Positions 7,757-16,684 of a DNA stretch of 64,000 nt are shown one piece after another. Position 1 is the first letter of the stretch. Each line of letters begins with the position of its first letter. The position numbers and the translations under genes are program-made. The DNA comes from Pseudomonas azadiae (GTDB taxonomy: Bacteria > Pseudomonadota > Gammaproteobacteria > Pseudomonadales > Pseudomonadaceae): contig NZ_JAHSTY010000001.1 of NCBI RefSeq assembly GCF_019145355.1, positions 3,547,433-3,611,432 on the forward strand. Direction: 5' to 3'. Below the pieces are notes generated by a model. The model saw only the letters and a list, made by a program, of their open reading frames with translations. It was not told the DNA's origin and did not search any database.

Positions 7757-8866
7757 TCAGCCGAGATAATTGGTCAATCCCTGATAGCACGTCGCCAAGT
7801 GATACGGCGTGGTCGACGGCATGTCCCGTCGGCTCACGCTGCTCTCGGCATCCAGGCATTCATGCCATCCCTTGTCGTGCAGGAAATGCGCTTGCAGTGC
7901 CTTCAATTGGCGCTGCAGCAACGCTTCACTGTGGGGCCGCAAGGTCAGTGCCCGCAGGTACTCGGCCTGGGCCCAGATGCGCTGGGTGGCGTCCCGTACG
8001 GTGCCGTCCAGGGCAAGCATGCCGTTGACCGCACCGCTCAACTTATCCACACCGTTTTGTTCGGCGTAGGCAAATGCCTGCGTCAGCGAGGCGTGTAGCG
8101 CAGTGCCACGCAGCACATCGGACGATTCCAGCAAAAAGAACCATTCGAACTGATGCCCCGGCTCAAACCAGTTATCCACAGCGCCCAGCGGCTTTTCCAT
8201 CATCACGCCATGCTGGCGGTCGATGAAGCGCCGCTGCATGGCCGTCGCCAATGCCAGCAGAGCCGCTTGCACCTTGGGGTCTTCACGCACCGCCAGGGTG
8301 GCTAGAAAACCTTCAGCCAAGTGCATCAAGGGGTTTTGCAACGGGCCAGCGTTGAGGGACGACCAGTTGCGCTCCAGCACCGCTTCATACAGGCCATCGC
8401 CGCTGGCAAAGCGTTGGGCGACCACTTCAAGGGCGCCATTGAGCACCGACTCCACCAGCGGCTCACGCACCTTCGCCCAGTAATGGGCGCAGGCGAAGAT
8501 GATGAACGCGTGGGTGTAGAGGTCTTTGCGCGTGTCCAGCGGTTGGCCGGCCGGGTCGATGCTGTAGAACCAGCCGCCGTGTTCGGCGTCGTGGAAGTGC
8601 CGTTGCAGTGAGCGGAACAGGGCGGCCGCGCGCTCCTCGGCGAAGGTGGCGCCGGGCTCGCCGATCAGGCTGGCGAACAGATACAGCTGCCGGGCGCAGG
8701 CCATGGCGCGGTAACGCTGTGGCGGCAAGGGACGGTGATCGGCGTCCAGCGCCTCATAGGGCAGCGCCAGCTCGGCATTCCAGCCCGGGCCTTGCCAGAG
8801 CGGCACGATCAGGCTGTGGAAGTGGGTGAGCACGGAGTTCAAGGCGGGTAGGGAAGCGCTGGGCAT
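7757..8866 (-). CDS. AGE-family epimerase/isomerase (N-acylglucosamine 2-epimerase superfamily)
   Basis: The product has 369 residues, a little shorter than the usual ~390-420. It has the repeated helical-hairpin composition of an (alpha/alpha)6 barrel and the conserved active-site segments of the superfamily: HDAEHGGWFYSID near residue 92, DLYTHAFIIFA near residue 115, and GHQFEWFFLL near residue 240, whose histidines act in proton transfer. Members interconvert aldoses and ketoses (for example mannose and fructose) or epimerise N-acyl amino sugars. Which sugar applies here is not readable. It stands alone and is convergent with the SDR gene. Confidence 0.85.
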   Translation of the reverse strand: MPSASLPALNSVLTHFHSLIVPLWQGPGWNAELALPYEALDADHRPLPPQRYRAMACARQLYLFASLIGEPGATFAEERAAALFRSLQRHFHDAEHGGWFYSIDPAGQPLDTRKDLYTHAFIIFACAHYWAKVREPLVESVLNGALEVVAQRFASGDGLYEAVLERNWSSLNAGPLQNPLMHLAEGFLATLAVREDPKVQAALLALATAMQRRFIDRQHGVMMEKPLGAVDNWFEPGHQFEWFFLLESSDVLRGTALHASLTQAFAYAEQNGVDKLSGAVNGMLALDGTVRDATQRIWAQAEYLRALTLRPHSEALLQRQLKALQAHFLHDKGWHECLDAESSVSRRDMPSTTPYHLATCYQGLTNYLG

Positions 8867-8938
8867 TGGCTGGCGTCGTCACGGCAGGGGTGTAGGCGCG
8901 CATGGTAGCAGGCTTGGGTTCTGTGGTGTTTTTGAGAC

Positions 8939-9025
8939 CGCTTTCGCGAGCAAGCCCGCTCCCACAGGTTGACCGAGTACATCCTTGGAATACGGTCCAA
9001 ATGTGGGAGCGGGCTTGCTCGCGAA
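8939..9025. repeat. REP pair between the isomerase and hupE genes
   Basis: The pair has arms CTTTCGCGAGCAAGCCCGCT and TGTGGGAGCGGGCTTGCTCG, oriented tail to tail, with about 45 bases between. It lies between two minus-strand genes. Confidence 0.85.
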
Positions 9026-9048
9026 GAGGCCCTCGATAGCGCTGCAAA

Positions 9049-9621
9049 TCAGCCCGCCAGCAACCAGACCCCCGTCGCCGCCGAAGCCGCCCCGGCAATC
9101 CGCACCAACGGCGCCGCCGCCGCCGGCAGGAAACGCACCAGCGCATAGCCCGCCGCGTGCAGCACAGCCGTCGCCCCCACAAACCCGGCGGCATACGCCC
9201 ATGGGCTGGACATGTCCGGCAGCTCCAAGCCATGCGCCACGCCGTGGAACAGCGCGAACAATGCTGTCGCGGCCACTGCCACGAACACCGGCGGACGCAC
9301 CGCCAGCGCCACCGCCAGGCCCAGGGCCAGCACCGACGCGGCAATCCCGCTTTCCAGCAGCGGCAACCCCAGGCCTTCAAATCCCAGCACGCCGCCAATC
9401 AGCAGGGTGCCGACAAAGGTGCATGGCAGCGCCCAGCGTGCCGCGCCTTTTTGTTGGGCGGCCCACAAGCCGACCGCCACCATGGCCAACAAGTGATCGA
9501 TGCCGCCCAGGGGATGGCTGATACCGGCCACCAGGCCATTATCGCCGTGGCCCGGATGAGCGAACGCCAGTGCAGGGGCCAGCAGCAGGGCGGCAGCGGT
9601 CAGGAGTTTTTTGAGGGTCAT
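9049..9621 (-). CDS. ureJ: HupE/UreJ-family membrane protein
   Basis: The product has 190 residues. After a signal-like N-terminus ending in ALAFAHPGHGD, it has about six membrane segments with the family histidines (SHPLGGIDHLLAMVAVGLWA and LFHGVAHGLELP). HupE/UreJ proteins are thought to carry nickel into the cell or assist nickel enzyme maturation. Its place directly after ureG, in the same orientation, supports a role in supplying nickel for urease. There is a 22-base gap to ureG. The symbol follows the urease context; hupE would be equally acceptable. Confidence 0.85.
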   Translation of the reverse strand: MTLKKLLTAAALLLAPALAFAHPGHGDNGLVAGISHPLGGIDHLLAMVAVGLWAAQQKGAARWALPCTFVGTLLIGGVLGFEGLGLPLLESGIAASVLALGLAVALAVRPPVFVAVAATALFALFHGVAHGLELPDMSSPWAYAAGFVGATAVLHAAGYALVRFLPAAAAPLVRIAGAASAATGVWLLAG

Positions 9622-9643
9622 GGACAGGTTCCTTAAGGGGTGA

Positions 9644-10258
9644 TCAGACAGCGGTCAGCAGGCCTTGGCGTTCGATGAAGGCGACGATCTCTTCCAGGCC
9701 GACACCGGTTTTCTGGTTGCTGAACACAAAGGGTTTACCGTTGCGCATGCGTTGGGTGTCGCTGTTCATCAGCTCCAGCGAAGCCCCGACCAGCGGCGCC
9801 AGGTCGATCTTGTTGATCACCAGCAGGTCGGATTTGCAGATACCCGGGCCACCCTTGCGCGGTAGCTTGTCGCCGGCCGATACGTCGATCACGTAGAGGG
9901 TCAGGTCGGACAGCTCCGGACTGAATGTGGCCGAAAGGTTGTCGCCGCCGGATTCCACCAGGATCAGGTCCAGGCCGGGGAAGCGGCGGTTGAGTTGGTC
10001 CACCGCTTCGAGGTTGATCGAGGCGTCTTCGCGGATCGCCGTGTGCGGGCAGCCACCGGTTTCCACGCCGATGATGCGCTCCGGCGCCAGGGCCTGGTTG
10101 CGCACCAGGAAGTCGGCGTCTTCGCGGGTGTAGATGTCGTTGGTGACCACCGCCAGGTTGTAGCGGTCGCGCAACGCGAGGCACAGGGCCAGGGTAAGCG
10201 CCGTCTTGCCGGAGCCCACCGGGCCACCGATGCCGACACGCAAGGGTTGTGTGTTCAT
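9644..10258 (-). CDS. ureG: Urease accessory GTPase UreG
   Basis: The product has 204 residues, typical of the family. It contains the P-loop GPVGSGKT at 12-19, the nickel-binding Cys70-Pro-His72 motif (GGCPHT), and NKIDLAP as the guanine-specificity motif. It delivers nickel to the apo-urease-UreDF complex using GTP. The frame is open further upstream, but the ATG at 10258 gives the canonical [12 protein letters not shown] start. ureF ends about 10 bases upstream, so the two are in one operon. Confidence 0.95.
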   Translation of the reverse strand: MNTQPLRVGIGGPVGSGKTALTLALCLALRDRYNLAVVTNDIYTREDADFLVRNQALAPERIIGVETGGCPHTAIREDASINLEAVDQLNRRFPGLDLILVESGGDNLSATFSPELSDLTLYVIDVSAGDKLPRKGGPGICKSDLLVINKIDLAPLVGASLELMNSDTQRMRNGKPFVFSNQKTGVGLEEIVAFIERQGLLTAV

Positions 10259-10268
10259 GTGTTGTCTC

Positions 10269-10943
10269 CTAGGAACGGAACAGGCGGCTGTACTGGCGCT
10301 CGTGGGCCATGCACGCCAGGGACAGGCCAAAGGCGGCGCTGCCGTAGTGATCGGGATGAAGGCAAGCGGCGTCCTGCTGGGCTTGTTGCAACAGCGGCAG
10401 CAATTGGCTGGTCAGACGTTGGGCGGCTTGTTGGCCCAACGGCAGGGTCTTCATCAGCACGGCCAATTGATTTTCCAGCCAGCTCCACAGCCAGGCGGCG
10501 AGGGCATCGGCGGGGCTGATGTTCCAGGCGCGGGCGGCGAGGGCCCAGCCCAGTGCGAGGTGCGGCTCGGCGCACTGTTGCAAAAAGGCGCGGGCGGCGG
10601 CGTCCAGTTCCGGCAGGCCATTGAGCAGTTGCTGCAGGGAGTAGCCCATTTGCCGGCTCTCCTGAAACAGCTCGCGGGTTTCGCGGCTGGCGCGATGCGC
10701 TTGGCACAGCTGCGCCAGGCGTGGCCAATCCTCAGCGAAAGCCGCCTGGCAATGGGCGAGCAGCAGGGGCGCTTCGAAGCGCGCGAGGTTGAGCAACAGT
10801 TGGTCGCTGATCCAGCGGCGCGCACTGGCGGCATCGTTGACACGGCCATTCTCCACGGCCATTTCCAGGCCCTGGGAATAGCTATAGCCGCCAATCGGCA
10901 ACTGCGGACTGGCCAGACGCAGCAGCGCCCAGGCTGGGTTCAT
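10269..10943 (-). CDS. ureF: Urease accessory protein UreF
   Basis: The product has 224 residues, all-helical in composition. It has the family N-terminus [21 protein letters not shown] and the conserved C-terminal tail with [11 protein letters not shown]. It bridges UreD and UreG and checks GTP-dependent nickel insertion. Its first bases overlap the end of ureE by 4, so ureE and ureF are translationally coupled. Confidence 0.95.
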   Translation of the reverse strand: MNPAWALLRLASPQLPIGGYSYSQGLEMAVENGRVNDAASARRWISDQLLLNLARFEAPLLLAHCQAAFAEDWPRLAQLCQAHRASRETRELFQESRQMGYSLQQLLNGLPELDAAARAFLQQCAEPHLALGWALAARAWNISPADALAAWLWSWLENQLAVLMKTLPLGQQAAQRLTSQLLPLLQQAQQDAACLHPDHYGSAAFGLSLACMAHERQYSRLFRS

Positions 10944-11440
10944 AGACGCACGCCGAACTGGTGCAGCTTGGGCGGGTAGTTGAAGTCTTCATCGCCATGG
11001 CGCGAATGATGGTGGCCGCCGCCGTAGGCGCCGTGTTCCGGTTGGAAGGGCGCCTCGAGGGTTTGCGTCTGCGCGCCCAACTGTTCGAGCATGGCCTTGA
11101 GCACATAGTCATCGAGCAAGCGCAACCAGCCGTCGCCCACTTGCAACGCCACGTGGCGGTTGCCCAAGTGATACGCCGCGCGCGTCAGCTCAAACGCGCT
11201 GCTGCAGGTGACGTGCAGCAATTGCTCAGGCCGGGCGCACACGCGCACGACGCGGCCGTCTTCGGCCTGCAGGCATTCGCCGTCGTGCAGCGGCGGCTGG
11301 CCGCGCTCCAGGAAAAGGCCGACGTCTTCACCGTCGGCACTGAAACAGCGCAGGCGGCTTTTGCTGCGGGCTTCGAAATTCAGCAGCAGCTCAGCGGCCC
11401 ATTGGGCTTGGGGGGCGATTCTGCGGTGGATCACCAGCAT
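10940..11440 (-). CDS. ureE: Urease accessory nickel chaperone UreE
   Basis: The product has 166 residues. The N-terminal peptide-binding domain and C-terminal metal-binding domain are both present. The tail is histidine-rich (HHHSRHGDED with further His), as in UreE proteins that hand nickel to UreG. The ATG at 11440 is preferred over an upstream in-frame start at 11470 because it gives the family start MLVIHRRI. A sigma-54-like promoter ends about 38 bases upstream, so ureE is the first gene of ureEFG-ureJ. Confidence 0.93.
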   Translation of the reverse strand: MLVIHRRIAPQAQWAAELLLNFEARSKSRLRCFSADGEDVGLFLERGQPPLHDGECLQAEDGRVVRVCARPEQLLHVTCSSAFELTRAAYHLGNRHVALQVGDGWLRLLDDYVLKAMLEQLGAQTQTLEAPFQPEHGAYGGGHHHSRHGDEDFNYPPKLHQFGVRL

Positions 11441-11477
11441 CGGGAAGCTTCCAGCTATGAGCGATGACACAGCTAGA

Positions 11478-11492
11478 GCAAGGGGCTTGCCA
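11478..11492 (-). promoter_or_regulatory. Putative sigma-54 promoter of ureEFG
   Basis: Read on the minus strand the element is TGGCAA-N5-TTGC, one base from the TGGCAC-N5-TTGC consensus, with both invariant dinucleotides at correct spacing. It lies 38-52 bases upstream of the ureE ATG. Nitrogen control of urease accessory genes makes it plausible. Confidence 0.55.
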
Positions 11493-11570
11493 ACCTTGAT
11501 GGGAAGTGGGAATTGCCTGTAGGCAAAGGCGGTGTCGCCACTAAACAGGGCGAGAAATGATTTCGTGTGT

Positions 11571-11585
11571 GCGCCAAAGTGGTGC
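11571..11585. promoter_or_regulatory. NtrC-like dyad upstream of ureE
   Basis: GCGCC-N5-GGTGC matches the dyad core GCACC-N5-GGTGC with one mismatch. It lies about 80 bases upstream of the putative -24 element, a typical enhancer distance. Confidence 0.4.
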
Positions 11586-11716
11586 GCAAAGTTGCTGATT
11601 GCACGCTAGCTGAGCGTTTCGGATTTTCCCTACAGGGTATGCGGAATTGGCGTTCATTAACTTACCTGCGAGATCATTACGCTGTGCGCCGTGTTTAATT
11701 CACTGCGACGTTCATC

Positions 11717-12214
11717 ATGTTCAAGTCATTTTGTTATCTGTTTATAGTCGGTCTGTCCTTCGTGCTTTCATCGGCTTCGGCCAATCTGAGCGTCCCCCCT
11801 TCTTTCACCGCTTCACTGAAAGAAGCGTCTATCGCGGATGTGGTCGACCGCGCTCATGAGTTGCTGGGCACACCTTACAAATGGGGCGGCACCTCGGCGG
11901 AGCAGGGTTTCGATTGCAGCAGTTTCCTGGTGTATCTGTTCAAGACCGAAGCCAATATCCAGATACCGCGCACCACGGCCGCCATGCACCGCTCGACGGC
12001 CGCCACCATCAAGCGCAACGCGCTCAAGCCCGGTGACGCGGTGTTTTTCAAAGGAAACGGGCGCGGCCAGGTCAGCCATGTGGGCCTGTACATCGGCGAA
12101 GGCAAATTCATCCATTCGCCGCGCACCGGCAAGAACATCCGCATCGACTCTTTGAGCAACAGTTACTGGAACAAGCATTACACCACCGCCAAGCGCTTCC
12201 ACTCGGCGGGATGA
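11717..12214 (+). CDS. NlpC/P60-family cell-wall peptidase (C40)
   Basis: The product has 165 residues. A signal peptide (about 1-22, ending SASA) precedes an NlpC/P60 domain with the catalytic triad Cys67 (FDCSSF), His121 (SHVGLYIG) and His133 (FIHSPRTG). Such enzymes cut gamma-D-Glu-diaminopimelate bonds in peptidoglycan stem peptides. The residues after the signal contain no lipobox, so it is probably soluble in the periplasm. It is a single gene, convergent with desT. Confidence 0.9.
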   Translation: MFKSFCYLFIVGLSFVLSSASANLSVPPSFTASLKEASIADVVDRAHELLGTPYKWGGTSAEQGFDCSSFLVYLFKTEANIQIPRTTAAMHRSTAATIKRNALKPGDAVFFKGNGRGQVSHVGLYIGEGKFIHSPRTGKNIRIDSLSNSYWNKHYTTAKRFHSAG

Positions 12215-12219
12215 TTGCG

Positions 12220-12852
12220 TTATTCAGTGCTGCCCAGGCCTTGCCAGTGTTTCAAGCCGATAAAAATAAAGCGCAATTGCTGGGTGATTTTCGCCTGGGG
12301 CGTGAGGTGGGCGGGTAGGGCGTGGGCCGGCGGGTCGATGATGTCGGGAAGAGTGGCAAACACACTTTTGACGATCAGGTCGGCCATCACATGCAAGCCT
12401 TCGGCATCCAGGTGCTGCAGCTTGGGCATGAAGCTCAGGTCGGCCGCCAGGTCGCGGGTGATGTCTTCGCGCAACGCGGCAATGGCCTGGCGCACGGCCA
12501 GGCAGCCGCCGTACTGCTCGCGAGCCAGGAACAGGAACTGCGAACGGTTGGCCGAGACCACATCCAGGAAGATCCGCACGGAAGCATCAATAATGCCGCC
12601 CATCACGAATTCGTTGTGGCGCACCAGGCGGATCGTGGCGCGAAAGGTCTGGCCGACTTCACTCACCAACACCAGCCCAAGCTGGTCCATGTCGGCAAAA
12701 TGCCGATAGAACCCGGTGGGCACGATGCCGGCCGTTTTTGCCACTTCGCGCAGGCTCAGGCTGCCAAACCCACGGCCACAGTCCATCAGGTGGCGGGCTG
12801 CGTCCATCAGGGCAAGGCGGGTCTGTTGTTTCTGTTCGGCGCGGGGCAGCAT
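12220..12852 (-). CDS. desT: TetR-family fatty-acid desaturase regulator DesT
   Basis: The product has 210 residues. The N-terminal TetR helix-turn-helix (about 9-55; SLREVAKTAGIVPTGFYRHF) and the rest closely follow P. aeruginosa DesT, including the segment NRSQFLFLAREQYGG. DesT senses acyl-CoA saturation and represses the desCB acyl-CoA desaturase genes. I chose ATG 12852, which gives MLPRAEQKQQTR, over an upstream in-frame ATG. The desCB genes are not next to it here, unlike in P. aeruginosa, so its target genes lie elsewhere or have been lost. Confidence 0.85.
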   Translation of the reverse strand: MLPRAEQKQQTRLALMDAARHLMDCGRGFGSLSLREVAKTAGIVPTGFYRHFADMDQLGLVLVSEVGQTFRATIRLVRHNEFVMGGIIDASVRIFLDVVSANRSQFLFLAREQYGGCLAVRQAIAALREDITRDLAADLSFMPKLQHLDAEGLHVMADLIVKSVFATLPDIIDPPAHALPAHLTPQAKITQQLRFIFIGLKHWQGLGSTE

Positions 12853-12990
12853 TGGCGGCGGGCTTTGTTGGCAAGTACAGCGACGCACTCTAGCAAAACA
12901 GTTCTGTCGGCGTCGAACTTGGCCGGGATGCGCGGGGGGATCGCCGTGAAAAGGCGCGGTGGACAGCGGTAACAGGTTTTACAGAAAGTC

Positions 12991-13020
12991 AAAAGCCCGA
13001 TCATTGGATCGGGCTTTTTT
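12991..13020 (-). terminator. Rho-independent terminator after the small secreted protein gene
   Basis: A perfect stem AAAGCCCGATC/GATCGGGCTTT with a four-base loop is followed by T residues on both strands. It lies 17 bases beyond the end of the gene at 13037-13408 and could also stop transcripts on the other strand. Confidence 0.85.
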
Positions 13021-13036
13021 CTGGGCCACCACAGGC

Positions 13037-13408
13037 TCAGCTCTGTGCTTGATGCAGTTCTTGCAGACGGTCAGCACCGCCTTCAGCAACGCCTTCGGTG
13101 TAGGCACGTTTGTTGGCTCGTTCAGCACCGCCTTCAACCAGACCTTTCTCTTCCAGACGGTTGCGGCCGTTTTCGGTCAGGCCTTCGGTGTAAGCGCGTT
13201 TGTTGGCTTGTTCCGAACCGTTTTCAGCAACAGCGCCTTTGGCGTAGTCACGGTTTTCATCTTCTTGCGAACCGCTGCGAGCGACGGTCTGGCTGAAGTG
13301 AACGGCGTCGGTTTTGACTTGTGGGGTGACCTGTTCGGCGGCTGGCAGGGCAAAAGCGCTGGAAGCCAGGATGGATAACAGGACGGTAGCGAGTACTTGG
13401 CGTTTCAT
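13037..13408 (-). CDS. Small secreted repeat protein (annotated in pseudomonads as 'phage infection protein')
   Basis: The product has 123 residues. A signal peptide (1-20, MKRQVLATVLLSILASSAFA) leads to a charged, cysteine-free mature part. That part contains about four tandem units of 14-18 residues with a Glu-Gly-Gly/Glu-Asn-Gly turn; the pattern ANKRAYTEG occurs twice. The ATG at 13408 has a good GGAGCAACCC ribosome site and is chosen over an open frame extending 33 codons further. The common database name has no functional support that I can see. It is probably a periplasmic or secreted protein of unknown role. Confidence 0.75.
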   Translation of the reverse strand: MKRQVLATVLLSILASSAFALPAAEQVTPQVKTDAVHFSQTVARSGSQEDENRDYAKGAVAENGSEQANKRAYTEGLTENGRNRLEEKGLVEGGAERANKRAYTEGVAEGGADRLQELHQAQS

Positions 13409-13767
13409 GATGGGTTGCTCCTTGGGAGGGCGATAAATTGGGTACGGGGCTATTGTTACCCTCGATAAGTCGATATAAAAGTTCATAAACACAATGGTAA
13501 TAATCAACAGAATTGATTGTTCCCGCCGGAGGCTCTAGAACGCGTCTCTCAAGCACGCGGTTTTGCACTGGAGTGGGTATTTTCGACACGCGCGCGGGTA
13601 ACAATGGTGCGCCAACGTAGGGAGAATCTGTCGAAGGGGTCAGAAAATGAGGTTTTTCCAAGCAAATCTGGGGAGCAGTCAAACGCCGTGGCGGATTGCC
13701 AGTCGTAGTTCTGTAAGCTGTCCTCAAAGGCTGTCACCCAGCCAGTCGTATTCAGGAGTCCTGTGCA
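13409..13767. other. Divergent intergenic region with a spaced inverted repeat
   Basis: The 359 bases between the divergent secreted-protein and AsmA genes hold no credible gene. ATTGTTACCC at 13452-13461 and its exact complement GGGTAACAAT at 13596-13605 form a 10-base inverted repeat about 135 bases apart. They could be paired operator sites. Confidence 0.45.
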
Positions 13768-15837
13768 ATGACGCGCACGCGTAAAATCGTCGCTTGGAGC
13801 TGCGCCAGCTTCGTTGTGTTAATCGCCGTGGTGGTCGTGATCCTCGTGTTCTTTGACTGGAATCGCATCAAGCCGCCCCTCAATGCCAAGGTTTCCGAAG
13901 AGTTGCATCGCCCGTTTGCCATCAACGGCAACCTGGCGGTGGTGTGGGCGCGTGAGCCCGATGAAGGCGGTTGGCGCGCCTGGGTGCCGTGGCCCCATGT
14001 GATTGCCGAAGACCTGACGCTGGGCAACCCCGACTGGTCGAAAACCCCGCAAATGGTCACGCTCAAAAAAGTCGAATTGCGCATTTCGCTTCTCGGTTTG
14101 CTGGTGCAGCGCGTGGTGATCCCGCGTATCGACCTCACCGAGCCGAGCGCACAGTTGCAGCGCCTGGCCGACGGCCGCGCCAACTGGACATTCACGTTCG
14201 ACCCCAAGGACCCGAACGCCGAACCCTCCAATTGGGTGGTGGACATCGGCGCCATCGGTTTCGACAAGGGCCACGTGACCCTCGACGATCAAACTCTCAG
14301 GACCCAACTGGATGTGATCATCGATCCGTTGGGCAAACCCATTCCCTTCAGCGAGATCGTCGGCGACGCCGATGCCAAAAAAGCCCTGGAAAAAGGCTCC
14401 GCACCGCAGGACTACGCGTTCGCCCTCAAGGTCAAAGGCCAGTACCACGGCCAGAAACTCGACGGCAGCGGCAAGATCGGCGGCCTGCTGGCCCTGCAGG
14501 ACGCGGCCAAGCCGTTTCCGCTGCAGGCTCAGGTCAAGATTGCCGATACCCGCATCGCCCTGGCCGGCACCCTGACCGATCCGTTGAACCTCGGCGCCCT
14601 GGACCTGCGCCTCAAACTGGCAGGTTCCAGCCTGGGCAATCTCTACCCATTGACCGGCGTAACCCTGCCGGATTCGCCGGCGTACTCCACCGATGGTCAC
14701 CTGATCGCCAAGCTGCATGAAGCCGACGGCGCGTCATTTCGCTATGAGAACTTCAACGGCAAGATAGGCAACAGCGATATCCACGGCGACCTCGCCTACG
14801 TCGCCAGCCAGCCACGGCCCAAGCTCAGCGGTGCGCTGGTGTCCAACCAGTTGCTGATGGCCGACCTTGCGCCGCTGATCGGCGCCGACTCCAATGCCAA
14901 GCAGAAAGCCCGTGGCGGCGACAGCAAGCAGCCGGCCACAAAAGTGCTGCCGGTGGAGGAGTTCCGCACCGAGCGCTGGCGCGTCATGGATGCCGATGTG
15001 GAATTCACCGGCAAGCGCATCGTACACAGCGCGGATCTACCCTTTACCGACCTCTACACCCACCTGGTGCTCAATGACGGCGAATTGAGCCTGGAGCCCC
15101 TGCGTTTCGGCGTGGCCGGCGGCAAGCTGGATGCGCAGATCCGCCTGAACGGCCGCACCACGCCGATGGAAGGCCGCGCCAGGCTGACCGCGCGCAACTT
15201 CAAGCTCAAGCAGTTGTTCCCGACGTTTGAGCCGATGAAAACCAGCTTTGGCGAACTCAACGGCGATGCCGATATCTCCGGTCGCGGCAACTCCGTGGCG
15301 GCGCTGCTGGGTACCTCCAACGGTGACCTGAAGATGCTGATCAACGACGGTGCGATCAGCCGCGGCTTGATGGAAATCGCCGGGCTCAACGTGGGCAACT
15401 ACGTGGTGGGCCGCCTGTTTGGCGACAAGGAAGTGAAGATCAACTGCGCGGCGGCGGACTTCGGGATCAAGACCGGCTTGGCGACCACGCGGCTGTTTGT
15501 GTTCGATACCGAGAACGCCATCATCTACATCGATGGCACTGCGAACATGGCCACTGAGCAATTGGACCTGACCATCAACCCGGAATCGAAAGGCTTCCGC
15601 CTGTTCTCCCTGCGCTCGCCGTTGTACGTCAACGGGCCGTTCATCCGGCCCAATGCCGGTGTAAAAGCCATTCCGCTGGCACTGCGCGGCGCGGGCATGG
15701 TGGCGCTGGGTGTGATTGCGGGGCCGGCGGCCGGGTTGCTTGCGTTGGTCGCCCCAAGCGGCGGCGAGCCCAACGAATGCGCACCGTTGCTGCAACAGAT
15801 GAAGGAGGGCAAGGCACCCAAAACCGTGAAGGGCTAA
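13768..15837 (+). CDS. AsmA-family inner-membrane-anchored protein
   Basis: The product has 689 residues. One membrane helix (about 11-30) is followed by FFDWNRIKPPLNAKVSEELHRPFAINGNL, the AsmA N-terminal signature. A long beta-rich repeating-groove domain and a C-terminal AsmA-like part (GRTTPMEGRARLTARNF, NGDADISGRGNSVAALLG) complete it. AsmA-like proteins span the periplasm and are implicated in phospholipid traffic to the outer membrane. It is monocistronic, and a REP pair follows it. Confidence 0.9.
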   Translation: MTRTRKIVAWSCASFVVLIAVVVVILVFFDWNRIKPPLNAKVSEELHRPFAINGNLAVVWAREPDEGGWRAWVPWPHVIAEDLTLGNPDWSKTPQMVTLKKVELRISLLGLLVQRVVIPRIDLTEPSAQLQRLADGRANWTFTFDPKDPNAEPSNWVVDIGAIGFDKGHVTLDDQTLRTQLDVIIDPLGKPIPFSEIVGDADAKKALEKGSAPQDYAFALKVKGQYHGQKLDGSGKIGGLLALQDAAKPFPLQAQVKIADTRIALAGTLTDPLNLGALDLRLKLAGSSLGNLYPLTGVTLPDSPAYSTDGHLIAKLHEADGASFRYENFNGKIGNSDIHGDLAYVASQPRPKLSGALVSNQLLMADLAPLIGADSNAKQKARGGDSKQPATKVLPVEEFRTERWRVMDADVEFTGKRIVHSADLPFTDLYTHLVLNDGELSLEPLRFGVAGGKLDAQIRLNGRTTPMEGRARLTARNFKLKQLFPTFEPMKTSFGELNGDADISGRGNSVAALLGTSNGDLKMLINDGAISRGLMEIAGLNVGNYVVGRLFGDKEVKINCAAADFGIKTGLATTRLFVFDTENAIIYIDGTANMATEQLDLTINPESKGFRLFSLRSPLYVNGPFIRPNAGVKAIPLALRGAGMVALGVIAGPAAGLLALVAPSGGEPNECAPLLQQMKEGKAPKTVKG

Positions 15838-15857
15838 CTGGCAGGCTAAGGTCCAAA

Positions 15858-15946
15858 TGTGGGAGCGGGCTTGCTCGCGAAAGCGATGTGTCAATCAATG
15901 ATCTGTTGACTGACACTCCGCTTTCGCGAGCAAGCCCGCTCCCACA
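15858..15946. repeat. REP pair between convergent asmA-like and ferritin-like genes
   Basis: Inverted arms TGTGGGAGCGGGCTTGCTCG and CGAGCAAGCCCGCTCCCACA are separated by about 45 bases. They sit between two convergent genes. Confidence 0.85.
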
Positions 15947-15977
15947 ATGGTTGTGCTATTTCAGACTGGGTGCTGGA

Positions 15978-16508
15978 TTACAGGCTCTCGAGAATGTCCG
16001 CCATGTCATCGGCGTGCTCTTCTTCCTGGGCCAGGATTTCTTCGAAGATGCGCCGTGTGGTCGGGTCTTTGTCGCCGATGTACTGGATGATTTCGCGGTA
16101 GCTGTCCACGGCAATCCGTTCGGCGACCAGGTCTTCGTAGACCATTTCCTTCAGGCTGTTACCCGCCACGTATTGAGCGTGGGAGTTCTTCGACAGCAGG
16201 TCCGGGTTGAACTCCGGCTCGCCACCCAACTGCACGATGCGCTCAGCCAGTTTGTCGGCATGCTCGGCTTCCTGGTTGGCGTGTTCGAGGAATTCCGCTG
16301 CGGCCACGGCGGCTTTGACACCGCTGGCCATGAAGTAGTGGCGCTTGTAGCGCAACACGCAGACCAGTTCGGTGGCCAGCGACTCATTGAGCAGGCGAAT
16401 GATCTCTTCGCGGTCGGCGTCATAACCTTCGGTCACGGCACCGTTCTCCACGTTCTGGCGCGCGCGAATGCGCAGGGTCGCGACGTCGGTCAAGTTTGCT
16501 TCAGTCAT
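15978..16508 (-). CDS. Ferritin-like di-iron protein (bacterioferritin family)
   Basis: The product has 176 residues and folds as a four-helix bundle. Di-iron ligands are visible as Glu47, Glu80-x-x-His83, Glu130 and Glu162-x-x-His165. Relatives in pseudomonads are called bacterioferritin, and the protein should oxidise and store iron or protect DNA and cell from iron-driven oxidation. It is not BfrA/BfrB: its N-terminus is extended by about 30 residues and a haem-ligand Met is not obvious. It is a single gene, divergent from the lipase gene. Confidence 0.82.
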   Translation of the reverse strand: MTEANLTDVATLRIRARQNVENGAVTEGYDADREEIIRLLNESLATELVCVLRYKRHYFMASGVKAAVAAAEFLEHANQEAEHADKLAERIVQLGGEPEFNPDLLSKNSHAQYVAGNSLKEMVYEDLVAERIAVDSYREIIQYIGDKDPTTRRIFEEILAQEEEHADDMADILESL

Positions 16509-16684
16509 CTCAATCTCCTGGGGCTAATCCGGTTTTACGCCACGCTCTGCCGGCGTGATCGTTACAGGTTGTGAGTGTTGCCCGGAGCAAAAAGTTTTAT
16601 TGGATATGCAGGCGGCGTCATCTGCTGGACTTCAGCCTGGGCTAGGCTGCACGGCAGGTGTTCACTTTCGAGGATGTTCGCGAC

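Noticed and set aside
12959..13378. 139-codon plus-strand open frame over the secreted-protein gene
   Set aside because: It is antisense to a gene with a signal peptide and ribosome site, and it begins at the terminator stem.
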